From Monosporascus cannonballus (Eukaryota > Ascomycota > Sordariomycetes > Xylariales): a stretch of 64,000 bases of DNA. The notes under the pieces were generated by a model. That model was given only the letters and a program-made list of their open reading frames with translations. It was not told where the DNA came from and did not search any database. Both the position numbers and the translations under genes were made by a program. The first letter of the stretch is position 1. Each line of letters begins with the position of its first letter. The stretch lies in NCBI GenBank assembly GCA_004154925.1, contig QJNS01000005.1, positions 186,001 to 250,000 on the forward strand. Direction: 5' to 3'. Shown here in pieces: positions 12,146 through 23,940 of the stretch.

Positions 12146-13629
12146 TGTGACTGTCTGTGTGTGCATGTATCTCCCGCCCGGTAGGACTGGACTGTATGTG
12201 AGGCTGCGTAAAAAAGACCTCGATCTCGTTCTAAGCGGAGGTCTATTTCGTCGGTTGCAAAACAATAAGAAAAGAGGAGAAGGGAAAGGCCCGTATCTGC
12301 GGCGCAATGTTGTGGAAGTCAATTCAGGATGCAGGGTATCAAAGTATTTTCCGCGGGGTCTACGGACACCGTCTGCGACTGCACTTGCGCCCGTCAATCT
12401 GATCTGCAGCGGGGCAACTCCCTCTCTGAGACGGGAAGACCTGCTTGGTAACAGGCCGAATAAAATGATCCCTGTAAGGTACCACGCCGTTGCATTCGGC
12501 AGACTGATCTTAATATAGTCGGGTTAGTCATTAAATACTTTTACAGTTTTTCAGCGGTTAAAATGATGCCGTATTTAGCTTTAAAGATAAGCAAGGGATC
12601 ATTTACTTACCCCTAATGGGCATTACGCTAGGCTAAAGTTGGTCTAGCGGCCCTTTCCCGGTTAACCCATGTATATTTTCCTGCAGGCGCTCACACGCAC
12701 TCACATGCATATGTACCCCCCTTCTGCAAATGCACTGATTGCTTACACTAACCTGTATCCAAACCGTGATTCGATAGCAATAGATGAGCTGCTTCTTATC
12801 GTACACTCTGGAGTTCGAAGCTGCGGTGTAGCCTTTTTATTCTCGCCACAGGAGACTATACTTATACCAGCAAACCTCGTCTTTGGCGAGTGGCGAGGAT
12901 GCGTTAGCCTTTGGCCTATTCCTCCCATTTCTCCGGAGGGAGACGTTTATCCGGTTCGAGCAAGCCCTCTGTAACAATGCGTCTTATCTGATTCGTTCTG
13001 TTCTGCAAATTACGTACAAGTGTCTTATATCCTGACCATCTTCTAGTCGAGTTGAGCGAGCAGTTTCTTGGCTCTCTCTTTCTTATGACTTGTTCACAAT
13101 TCGATTCTGTATCGCTCGTCGGTTGCCAGGCCTTCCAGATGCTCTTTCCCAGTCCCTCTTTCACCTTTGTTGCTGGATCTCACGAAACGGGGAGTGACGT
13201 TGGGTTCGGTCTCACTCGTCTCGCAGACTGCATCATCCGTAGTTGCAAGTACAGCCGGATGCCCCCGCTAGTATGGAACCAAAGGTTGCATAATCTTGTC
13301 ATCGTTGACAACATGGTAATAGACGAATCGAAAGCGCAGCGTAAAATGCGCTCCTGAAGGATTCCTTTACAGATATTTATCATGTGCTTCTAGGACGTCC
13401 AACGTGTATATATATCTCTTGCTGGCAACACAAACCATACTTTCCAGCTCGTTTCATTTTTACCGGATCTAGCATAAATTTAGATTTGTAGCATGGGAGT
13501 ATTTGAAGATGCCATGAGCATACGCCCTCCGATCCTTTCTTCGGGCGAGCTCACAAATTCACATTCCCCGATATTAGACCTCTTCAAACCATTCCTTACT
13601 GTCAAATATGAGATCCCATTTATTCCTTG
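12146..13629. other. Intergenic stretch upstream of HEM3
   Basis: It contains the HEM3 promoter and leader near 12146-12400. A minus-strand frame between 12916 and 13383 is open except for one TGA at 13180-13182. One stop in that length is expected by chance at this GC content, so I do not call a gene. Confidence 0.4.
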
Positions 13630-14156
13630 ATGCGGGCTCTTCATTAGTTCTACCCTGGCTTTAATACGCAAACGTAGGCTGTTACCATCATCGAGACTGC
13701 TCCTCTCGTCCCTCCACTTGGTTTCAATGCGGCCGCCTCTCCTCCACCCGTCGCCTCCGCCTCCGCCTTTGCCCCGGCCGCCCCCCGGGCTCCCTCCGTT
13801 GGCGTTACGGGCCCAAGTGCGGAAATGGATATACCTATTGCCGGTATATGTTGACAGGCAATGGGCATAGTATGTTAACAGTCGTTTGACATGGCCCCTT
13901 ACGCGGCCTCTGGTGACATGCTCCAAGACTTTGCCCCTGAAGATGTGAACAGATCCTTCTACCACGGCCTCGCGGAGCTCTACGTCAACAACAGGCCCAA
14001 GACCGACATCGGCCAGATCGTCTTCGTCTACATGGAGATCACCCGTCCACGATCAAGCTCATGTGCGCGTGTAGTAACAGCTGCATGAATGATGCCACGA
14101 CCAACTTCATCGCTCACCGTGACAAGCCTTGTGCCAACTCTTGTGCTAACGCTTAG
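13630..14156 (+). pseudogene. Decayed gene with four nonsense codons, cysteine-rich 3' end
   Basis: One frame reads from an ATG at 13630 with strongly C-ending codon use (runs of GCC, TCC, GTC, CTC, ATC), unlike the surrounding DNA. It is interrupted by TAG at 13645-13647, TAG at 13675-13677, TGA at 13852-13854 and TAA at 13876-13878. Each becomes CAG, CAG, CGA or CAA by reverting a single T to C, and three of the four sites are in CpA context, the preferred target of RIP. Near 14040 the frame shifts by one position. The continuation to a TAG at 14154-14156 is cysteine-rich (for example MCACSNSC). The N-terminal half is Ala/Pro/Ser-rich. I do not recognise the family, and the true start may be further upstream. 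The shift could also be a sequencing error. Confidence 0.5.
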
Positions 14157-17100
14157 GCATGGGACCGGCTGACACTTGTAGGGGGACAGGGGTGTTTGCT
14201 CCTCGGATGCTGGGTTTTGCTCGTCAGGTGCTGCGATGAACAGTGGTGGCCGCGATGAAATGGAATTCACTCACGCTGGCTCGTTCGACATGAGGTTTAT
14301 TCATTGAACCCCGACATCCACAGGTTCCCGGTCCGAACGGCGAGATCGACAAGTTTTCACCCACATTCTGGATATTTGGGAAGGAACGGTCATGCAGCTG
14401 GTTTGCGTAGTCCCATGCCCTCGTCGCCAACTTCTCTGTGTTGCATAAATTCTATATCTTTTATATGCTTGGTCTAATCCATACTGGCGATACGTGGCGC
14501 GTCTAAAGGTTACCCGTGTTTGGAGAGCTCTCCATACGCCGACGGCCCTGGGACGGGACTTTAGGAGCTATCAGGAGCTACAGTGTCTATTCCGCTCATA
14601 TATACAAGGGGTTGGCCTGTGTATTTGAGTTTCTCCCTGAGATGGATGGATGAGGTCAGGCTACAGTATGAGTTGCATCGCTGTCCGAAATACCTACGTT
14701 TGCTTCTGATAATTGCAGATTTTGTTGCATAGCTTCCGTGACATACACCACCATACAGATAGCTTGTTATGTGGCCATGAATATCTTAGCAACTAGGGTG
14801 AGAGAAGCAGCTGAGTTTATTTCGTTATTAAAAGTCTTAAACGCCGGGATAGAAGCCGCCAAGTCTGCACGGGATCGGAGAACTGTAATACATTGGTTTT
14901 CTTCCTTGAATTGAAGGGGTGAACTTAGGCAGGTATGTCGTAAACTAGGTCAAATACTATGTTGAGCATACAAAGTAGTCGCATAGTGTTCCGTGAATTA
15001 GGTGCAGTTCTCAAACTTTCAGCATGGCTTACTGAATGACCTTTTTTGATTGAATCGCACAAAGGTCGGAAATTTCGACGAATCAAAATAGTTCAGGTTT
15101 TGACCAATAATCCTTTCAGTACCGATTTCGTAGCTGAATACTTATGTCCGTGCGTTCAGCAAACTTAAAAAAATAACTAATTTTAATTGGGTGCATCGCC
15201 GGTTAAGTGGATATTAGCCCACAAGTAAATTTCAAAATATCTGAGGTACAAGCCCCATAATACTTTTTCGGAAAAACCTAAGTATATTCAGAATCAGCCG
15301 CCTTTGCTGAAAGTTTGAGAAATGCCCCTTAGAATACACTGTGGATATCCCAGGCAAATCGAATCATATAATTCTGCAGGTCGTGGATCCGAGTTGAGCA
15401 CTGCTTAGAAGCACGTTATGTCTCCCTCGAGTTGGGTGAGGTACCTGTTATACAACCATCCTCTATCGACGTAGAGCCCTTATATCACGTATATCCAGCA
15501 CCTCAACAGACTTGTAGGAATCTGGACCTTAGAATTTAAACCAAGCTTTATAGGGTTGGAATCTGAACATCTCAGGCCGTCCCTACATAGGGTGATTTCT
15601 ATGTGGTGCGCCTATGAAAGACAAGACTTGCACATTAGGAATGGTCCCTTCGCGGGCTACACCGCAGTCAAGTGTCTATCGGTTCACCGGGGATACTATG
15701 GGGAGATGTACAGGCTCATTTACAGGAAATCCCAAGCATCACCATTGACAGAGGTGATTTTGTACCCCCCCGTGCCGTAGAAAATATCAAATAGATATTT
15801 CATTGCGTATCGTTGAACCCAGAGTCACTCAGGGATCCGAGTTGGTTCAACCACGAAATCATCGTTGTTCGCACCAAGAGCCCCAACGAAGTTATGGTTA
15901 AGACGGCAGAGCTACAATCTACACGAATGTTAGGGAAAAGGGTGCAACAGCGTGAAAGGCGGGAAGAAACAGTATTACAGGAAGGTAGCCGGGATATAGG
16001 ATTAACCAATAACGCCTGTCCCTCCCAATATACAGGAGGAAAAAGGGCTCTATATATATACCTGCAACCCCTGTAGAGCCCCCTTTTAGAGGATTCCACC
16101 TTGGCACGTGACGACGAACCCCGACCTAGGCCATATGTATGACCAACCGTGTTTGTGCCCCAGCCATACCCTGCAACGCTTGGATTTTGGCTCTGAATTG
16201 GGCAGTCTTCGGACGATTGACTTTGGTTATCTCGTCATTTGAAGACAACAACTCAATGGTCCAATTTCCGAATCCCGGGTCCGTCACGCTCTCAGAAGCG
16301 TTACATGCACATGATCGCGAATTCTTGAAGCCCAAGGCCACTGGTTGCTGGCGCCGCACCTGGAGTTTTCGCACACGCCGTCCATATCACCTGTCGCTGG
16401 AAGAAGCCGATACACCGTGGTTACAAGAGCTCGTTAAGGCCGCCGCATCGAAGTGTTTTTCAAATCAAGGACCATTGGATTTACTTTCAAGCCCGATCGC
16501 CCCGCCTTCTCGAGCGGTAGACGACGATGGGCACGGCGTTTCAGACCTCTTAGACGGACTCGAGGAAAGCCATCGCCTGTTTGTTATTGACTTCGGCTAC
16601 GCTCCCTCACCCCGCAAGCGAGGAGGCTTCTTGTTAACGATGCTAGTGATGCAGTTAGCTAGTTGAGCGCCCCAATTGGAGGCCGGAGATTGCACCGCGA
16701 TGAGACTAGGGTTTGCTTCAATATACAGTAGTTTTCCGCATTAAAAGAGAGGGAAGACTTGGAACGCTTTTATCGTTGGGCGGTTATCTAATAAGTAACA
16801 CGTTTGACTAACGCGCCTAATTATTCGAAACCATGAATCTTCGTGGGGATACCAGCCCGGAAATGGGCCGTGATCCGGTGTCTATCAGGGATGATCCTTC
16901 CAGTGACGACCGTTAACATGAAATCTTAATGGATCCGAGGGTTCGGTTCAATGGGGTATCGTGCGACGTCCCTAGAAGTTGGGCCAAAATAGCGAAGACA
17001 GTTCGGGCTGTTAGGAATCGAACCTAACTCACTATCAGGCTCTACCTATAACTCTAGGAGACAGGCACAGAGGATAAAAGGATCTAAATTATCACTGATG

Positions 17101-18979
17101 ACAACAAGATAGAGGGCATATCCAGTCCGGAAGATGACCAATAAGATGCGACGCCAGGCAAAAAGAAGCTTCCCGTTTGAGGGGAACGCTTGCAAAGCTA
17201 CCGGTACAGGAATTCCGTGTTTCGGCCGGTGGTCATTCTTGGCGGCGGATTTGCTCCGAAAACTAAACCTCTTGGGTCTGCCGTTACTCGCTCCTATGAG
17301 GGCGTAGCACTGGTTAAACCAATGCCACCACTTCCTCGTGCTACTACTTTAGGAAAGAGACAGGGAGTTGTGGTCGGTTACATGAGCCATTCAGGCGGTG
17401 CCGAAGATTAATGGCGCACTTCTTATATCGCGATACAAACACCACCACAGATGCTATTGACAAGATATTACGGAAAACGAAAATTTTAAGATGGTAGATG
17501 AAAGAGTAGCCGAAAATTTATAAAACGATAATTTTTGAGGTTAGTTGTCAACTTTACGTAAGTTTCGACCTATAAAGGTCCCACGAATAGTGCGCCGCGG
17601 CGTGTGCCATTAATTCTCGGCACCGTCTGCCGCTATTTGACCAATTATGCGCTCTGAATCGCGTGCTCACAAGGCAGAAATGGCGCTCTCCGGACCTGGG
17701 ACTAGGGTGTCATTGGTTCCCCAAGAATACGGGGCGGGGTACTCTCTTCTCCCTTTTCTTGGGTCCGAGAGCGATCTGCGGTGGGTGCTCTTTTAGCCAT
17801 TATCCTCCTTTGGGCCGTATCGTTACAATGCACTTAGTAAGCTAGACTGTCAGGGCGGATCCGAATAAACGGAACCAACTCCTTCTGAGTTAGATGTCTA
17901 CCTGGTACCTAGAGGTACGTGTGCATCCGGGCGTCTTGTCTTGCCTCTGTTTAGGGCTGTTGTCTCTGCAGCCACATCGCCGGCGCGCTTGTGAAGCCTA
18001 TCGGGACTGGACTCTGACCAGTCGCGTTAATCTTAGCCTCTTAGGTCATCTCAGCACATTGAAGCCACTACTGAATGTTCGCTTAATGGACAGGTCATGC
18101 CTACTTTCTTATCTCCATACTTAACGATTATTCTCGTCACGAGTCATCGTTTCGAGCGAATACGCGGCGCATCGCCAAGCACGAAGCCGGCCGCATCTGG
18201 TGTGATCATCCTGTCTGGATTCGCGGGTCCCACTGCGGCACAAGCAGGGCTGGCGGCCTTTTTGCACCAGCCAATGGGATGCCACCCCTCAGGCACAACA
18301 CTAATCCAATGGGGAATCGGCATTGAGGTCTTGGACAGCCAGGACCCTCGACGCCGTGGGGTGATTGCAGCACGAGGTAGCCTCTAATCTCCATGGATTT
18401 ATCTACGCGATCAACTTCCTGTATATGCCCATAATGGACGTGTATCTCGAGATATAGGAGGCGCGTATACTGGGAAGTTCCGTCGGAGTCTCTGCAACCC
18501 AACGGCCGGTCTTCTCCATCGCCCGTGGTCTGTAACCGGCGTTGTCTGGATACCTACTCTCTTGGGTATGGGTTCGACAACCTAGAGCTATCGCGCGGAG
18601 ACTAAGTGGAGAGACGTTGGGCCTACCTAGCAATTGTACCACACTACGAAGTACTGTGCATACAGGAGAACCGACCAGGGGCCTGGCTAACCGGGGCCCT
18701 GGTCGACTTGCATATCTGTACGTTGGGTTGCACTGCATCCGAACGCAATCTGCAGGATAAAGAAGAGCCAGGAACCTTCTAATAAAGTCCTGTCCTCCGT
18801 ACTTTGATTGATAATTTAGTCATCCGAATCTCCTCATTCCAAAAGCAGTGTCTGCCATTGCTACGGGTTCCCATAAGTTACCTGCCCATCTGTCGTTATC
18901 GACACACATACCCAGCTGTAGCTTCTTGGCCGCATCTCCTCTTCGCTTCGACAGTCGTATTACCACATTCGAGCAAATC
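14157..18979. other. Gene-poor stretch, about 4.8 kb
   Basis: No gene is supported. A plus-strand frame of 175 codons at 16139-16666 has an ATG but no domain or codon bias. A 17-bp perfect inverted repeat pair lies at 15008-15024 and 15305-15321 (listed separately). The rest looks like unconstrained DNA of intermediate GC. Confidence 0.4.
15008..15321. repeat. Inverted-repeat pair, possible small non-autonomous element
   Basis: The 17-mer TTCTCAAACTTTCAGCA at 15008-15024 recurs as its exact reverse complement at 15305-15321. Weaker similarity continues outward on both sides (AGTGT-like ends near 14985 and 15340). The enclosed 280 bp is AT-rich and non-coding. This resembles a MITE or a decayed transposon end pair, but I see no clean target-site duplication. 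Confidence 0.4.
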
Positions 18980-19978
18980 ATGCTGAGTATTGCTGCCGAC
19001 GACTCGGTGCCGGAGGTGGTTCTGGTGACGCAGCTGCCAACGACCACTTCCTGGTTCGAAAGCACATGCGCACGCCCGAACGGCAAGGTGCTAGCCACGC
19101 GTTGCGACGAGCCCGAACTCTACGAATTCGACCCTGAGCAGCCAGACGAGCCTCTGCGGCTAGTGTGCACCATCCCGGAGTGCAGCGGCTTGGTTAATGC
19201 CTGCGCCTTGAAGGACCGCGGGGATGAATACGCCGTCCTGACGGCTATGGTCGACCTGGAGGCAGTCTCAGTTGCGGATCATGTTCTCTGGAGAGTAGCA
19301 TTCGAGGGGAAGGGTGATGGACAGCCGAGCGTGACAAAGTTGGCAGCCTTGCCCGGCATGGGCATGGGCACCGAATGCACCGTCGTGTCAGAGCGGACGC
19401 TGCTGATATCCGACACATACAAGGCTTGCATATGGGCGTTGGACCTCCCGACAGGCAAGACTTCTGTTTTCTTAAAGCACGAAACCATGGTAAAGGCGTG
19501 TGGCGATTATTTCTTCGGGCTGAACAGAATACGAATTCACGGAGACCACCTATGGTATGCCAACGAAAGTACAGGCAGTTTGTGTCGCGTACCCATCGTG
19601 AAAGACGACAAGGCCGATGGGGGCTTACGGATAACGGGCCCCGTGGAGATCATCACGGACGAGATACCTAATACCGACGGGTTGACGATGACGGAAGATG
19701 GCACAACCGTTTATAGTGTGAATTACGTCAAGGGCACATTGCGACAGGTTAAAATCGACCCGGCGACAGGTAAAGCCGAGACGAGAGAATTTATGAGCAG
19801 TCTTATCGGCCCGACGACCATCGAGCTGGTCCGTAGCCTGAGCACCGGCAAGCCGAAACTCGTCGTTATCTGCAATGGGAGGAGCGATGTCGCCTGGATC
19901 AAGGACTTCTCCTGGAGCGATATTGCCAACATCAGTGCCTCGGAAACGGTCACAGTCACCACGGAAGAAGTGGTTTGA
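18980..19978 (+). CDS. SMP-30/gluconolactonase-like six-bladed beta-propeller protein
   Basis: Predicted soluble beta-propeller of the SMP-30/gluconolactonase/LRE-like group, whose members include lactonases with a metal at the propeller centre. The substrate here is unknown. Single exon, 332 residues from the ATG at 18980. The frame extends about 130 nt upstream without an ATG, so a 5' exon is possible. Blade-like repeats are visible: NGKVLATRCDEPELYEFDP near residue 32, LLISDTYKACIWALDLPTG near 145, a GLNRIRI/LWYANESTG blade near 180-195, and NTDGLTMTEDGTTVYSVNY near 233. The NTDG segment is the family's usual central ligand region. There is no signal peptide. Fungal homologues are often near secondary-metabolite genes, but no such genes are visible next to this one. 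Confidence 0.8.
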   Translation: MLSIAADDSVPEVVLVTQLPTTTSWFESTCARPNGKVLATRCDEPELYEFDPEQPDEPLRLVCTIPECSGLVNACALKDRGDEYAVLTAMVDLEAVSVADHVLWRVAFEGKGDGQPSVTKLAALPGMGMGTECTVVSERTLLISDTYKACIWALDLPTGKTSVFLKHETMVKACGDYFFGLNRIRIHGDHLWYANESTGSLCRVPIVKDDKADGGLRITGPVEIITDEIPNTDGLTMTEDGTTVYSVNYVKGTLRQVKIDPATGKAETREFMSSLIGPTTIELVRSLSTGKPKLVVICNGRSDVAWIKDFSWSDIANISASETVTVTTEEVV

Positions 19979-22900
19979 GTATGTTTAGCGGCGGGATTTC
20001 CGCATACAACCTGAGCTTGCTTTTCTTCGGAGCCCTCGCCCATTGCCTCTTAATGCCGGACACAAGAAGATGGGTCTTGCAGTCCGAGACGGCAACTACC
20101 CGGGAACCCTGGCATTATCCTGCCGCACACACCAACCAACGATACTTCACAAACAAGAGAGATATTGTCATCACCGGTATCAGGCACTCCACGCAAGGGC
20201 TCGGCCGAGGCAACGAAATCTTGGGAGGATTGCGCACCGAGGGCAGGCAGGGCCGCGCCCCAAATTGTTTTTGACGAGAAATGACCCCGCAACGACAGCA
20301 TTTGCGGCATTCGCGGAAATATACGGGTCTTGTTTTCATCACGCTGGCGTACTTGTTATCGGATCCCTTGATTCGGCCCAGGAGTCGAGCGGATATGCAT
20401 ATACTTCCGCGTGGCGGAGGTGTCGCTGTTAGCGCTGGAGTTCGGATTTGCCATAATCAATAGCTGCGAAGATCATCTAATACATATTTAGAGTAGTATG
20501 CGAAGACCGCTCCACGCCTATGATAGTGGGTTTAAATAGACTTTCAGTCGAATTAGCTCGCGCGTCCGGATCCGTCCTTGACATATCGCGGTGATTCCTT
20601 ATAGTTTGATGGTCCTTTTATCCGGTGCTTCATTTGTAAGCACGACGTCTTGGAGAGTGGTAGTTGTAGATAGGTGGTTATCAGGCCAGCGGCATCTTAG
20701 CTCACAGAGCTCCGTGCGAGATTGCATACACATCTGTCACATACCAAGATGCGATTCGTCCGGAACCGCCGCTGCCGCCATTTACTCTGCATATGTCAGG
20801 TGCCTCTCGAGCCAAGGGCCCTCTCCATGCTTTCTGGATGAATTCGCTTTGACTGGTTGCCCGCTCCAACGGCTTGGCTGGGGGCGCTAACCCTCTGTTT
20901 AAATTGCGGTTCGCTTACGTACCTAGGGGTGGCGATCGACGTAGTACCCGTACTAGTACTAGGCCCCCAGGTCGCGGACAAAATAATTGAGACATCCCCA
21001 CACTACTTCATGGCAGCTTGATCAGATGCAACTATATGCAAAGGTTGTAGAACATTAACCAAAGGCTTATGAAGAAGTTATTGATGTTGTTGACTTGCTT
21101 ATTCATTGACCTATTTACTAATGCATTTTTTGGAGTCGGCAGATGTAAAATGGCTTATCCATTGATATCATTTTACCGAGGTTTAACAGGGCAAGAACAA
21201 AGTGTGACCAATTTTTTTTCTACGACCTGGCCCCTGACCAGCGGGGCGTCTGTCACTTTGGGATGGAAGCTTTTGACTTATTCAACGTTTGTTTGCTTAT
21301 CAGCCAACACACTGAAACGCAGAGCGGTGTTGACAATCTGGGAACTCGCCGCGGACACCGAACGTACCCCCACGGAAAACAGAGGGTGTTATGTGTAAGG
21401 GACATGCTCGATAGTTATGGTTCATTGGATGTGCCATAGAGTACCCGGACCTTTCCGCCCCGCATTGTCCCCCTGCAGGACAATCCGTCCAACAGCCGGC
21501 ATTGCTCCCGGGGCCGGGGTACCGGAAACCTACTAATGTGCCATCGGAAACTCTCCCGATGCTTCCATATGTGTCCTAACGCAGTGACAGACTCCGGGAT
21601 CAGCGATGCGTACCCATTCCTACCCGTCCTTCGTATGCACTCGGGCACTCCGCAGTAGGCGGGATCGCTTAGTTGCATTGCCTATGCGGGGTCGGACAGG
21701 TTCGCAAAGACGCAAGGTCAGAGATCGCTTATCCTCAAAGGTGTCGTGATTGTTGCAGACACTCAATAACTCGTGCCAATACAAATAAGGCGCAGATAGG
21801 GGTAATCCTGCATGACAGTAATACGCCAAGATCATGACTGCAATGTTGGTCTGGAAGTCTCAGCGCTGCTTATGCGAGGCGCCGAAAGTGGTCTAGGGTA
21901 ACATTAAAGCAACGGGATCCTTGAAAGAAGCTGACATTTGACCTCTTCGAAAGATTAACGACCATTGGCGCAAAATCACCGAGCAATTATAAGAGCCGCA
22001 TCTCGAGGAGGAGGAAGACAAAGACACTTGATGTTTGTTCACTACTCACAGGTCTCTCGCAACCAAAGCAGGCTTGCCGCCTTGTTCGCGGGGGTTGAAT
22101 AAAGCTCGGCGCTCTAGCCCCTTAACGTTGCTCATGTTGGTGACAGATGCCTGGTTGGAAAGTGCTTGACCGCAAGTGGCGTCGCACAACCACTACCAGG
22201 AGGCTGAGAATGCTGAGAATGCTTAGCCGCTTGGCTGAACACAATAGGTAAAATGAAGCGATCCAAGCGACCTGGTGAGGACAACAAGAGATCACGAAAG
22301 CTAGATCGCATATCGAGGCTAGAAGGTCGGTTAAAGATAAAAGGCAACTCGGCTTATATTCTTTAAAGTCTACAGCTTTCAATTGCTCAAGAGTCTTTCT
22401 CCTCTCTTACCTACCTTCAATGGATGATGAAGTCTTTTGACGATCAGTTGATTGAGTTAAGAGCAGTCTAATGAGAGGTTTTCGATAATAGATATATCCA
22501 CTTTGGCCCCCGAATATGTATTCCCTCTTCCGGGAGGCATATCGCGAAGGCCTGCTAGATTGAGATCGGTAGACTTTTCCCCTAATTTAACTACGCCGTA
22601 GGAGGGCACGACAATATTCATGATGGGTTTGTTCGTCTAGCTCCTTCATGCACCGCGTTCTGATTCAACACCTACCTACGCTTTACACTGGAAGTGACGC
22701 CTGAGTGATACCGGACTCTGCTCCACCTCCATGTTCCACATACTCGTTATGTGTATTGGACGCTTGGCAGATATCACGTTCGTTCGAGAAGGATCTGTGA
22801 GAGAAATTTACCCACGCTTTTCGTGTGTGAATGAGTTACGGATCACCGCTCTCTACTGCCGCTTCAGCGCACAACAGTGCACAACAGGGAGATGCTGAAG

Positions 22901-23940
22901 AGTTGATAGCCCAGATTCGAAGGCCCAGTGAATAAGCGTGTGCATCGGGTTCAGCTAGTTTGCTGACAGCTACGGCGAGGTCGGTTGGGTTTCTTTGCCG
23001 TGGGTGCATGCGCTTGTCAGAAAGCTAGAAACCATGCTGCCCCCCCAAATCGCTCTTCGACGCTCAGAGCGTCTCGAAGGTCCTTAGGAAACCCAATTAG
23101 AGCGCGCCTTTCACTTGAGATCATTTTGGATCTGCCTCCATCGCGACATTCAATGCTAGATTTCAATGGTTTCGTAAAGAATTGTATGAAACCTCATAGT
23201 CGAAGTCGACTCTAGCCGGTTCCCCTGAGGCAAGACTGGATTCGCTGAACATCGAGTTTCTGGAACGCGCATTGCCTCTTTCGGCAGCTAGCTGTAACCA
23301 ACACCAACGCTAGATGTTATTGCCCGCACACCCACTTCCCCGCATTCTTGGCTATACCCACTTGCCGCGACAACATCAATAAATGAGAACATGTGACATC
23401 GATATCAGGCAAAACATGCAATTCCTGCAGGGATTGTCCGTTGCCCAGCTCGGCTGTTACATCCCCGAGAGCATAGTGACACCGTTGATTCGTTCTGTTC
23501 GTCCGCATCATACCATCATTTGCCTATTTTGTGTTGAATGACATGAGGATCAGGGGGAGGGGTAGTGTGGGGTCAGCTCCCTTGATAGGTCCCTTCCCAA
23601 TCCCTAATCCCACCATTAGCCGCCCTTAAACCCCTTCGGTGCCTCTCGTCACACGAGCATTTGTTTGAGTGGTGTGGGTTGATCCTGTTCTTGCGACACC
23701 GGTTCTCTTTAACTTCCTGTTAGACTATGCGAAGAATAGCGACTCTATCTCTACGTTCTTGTGGGATATCGCCAATGAACGAGGGCAGGACACTCTCTTC
23801 GTAGGTTTGGGAGATCCTGCAAGTAACATGGCTCTGCGGCCATCGACTGTACAATTAGTACACATTAACCATGCATCTTCCTGTGCCTTAAAGCGCCACG
23901 GGCGCCAGGCTGTGCCACGCCTTTTAGGTTGGTCGCCCGC
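19979..23940. other. Gene-poor stretch, about 4 kb
   Basis: No frame here has a recognisable domain, codon bias or consistent splice structure. Open frames of 60-130 codons occur on both strands at about the frequency expected by chance. I call nothing. Confidence 0.4.

Noticed and set aside
12916..13383. Minus-strand frame with one TGA, possible pseudogene
   Set aside because: A frame of this length with one stop is expected many times by chance in 64 kb, and codon bias is absent.
16139..16666. 175-codon plus-strand frame
   Set aside because: No recognisable domain and no coding bias; flanks give no promoter or splice support.
16985..17045. tRNA-like T-arm and B-box (GGTTCGATTCC on the minus strand)
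   Set aside because: The T stem-loop fits, but there is no matching 5' acceptor strand or A-box at the right distance.
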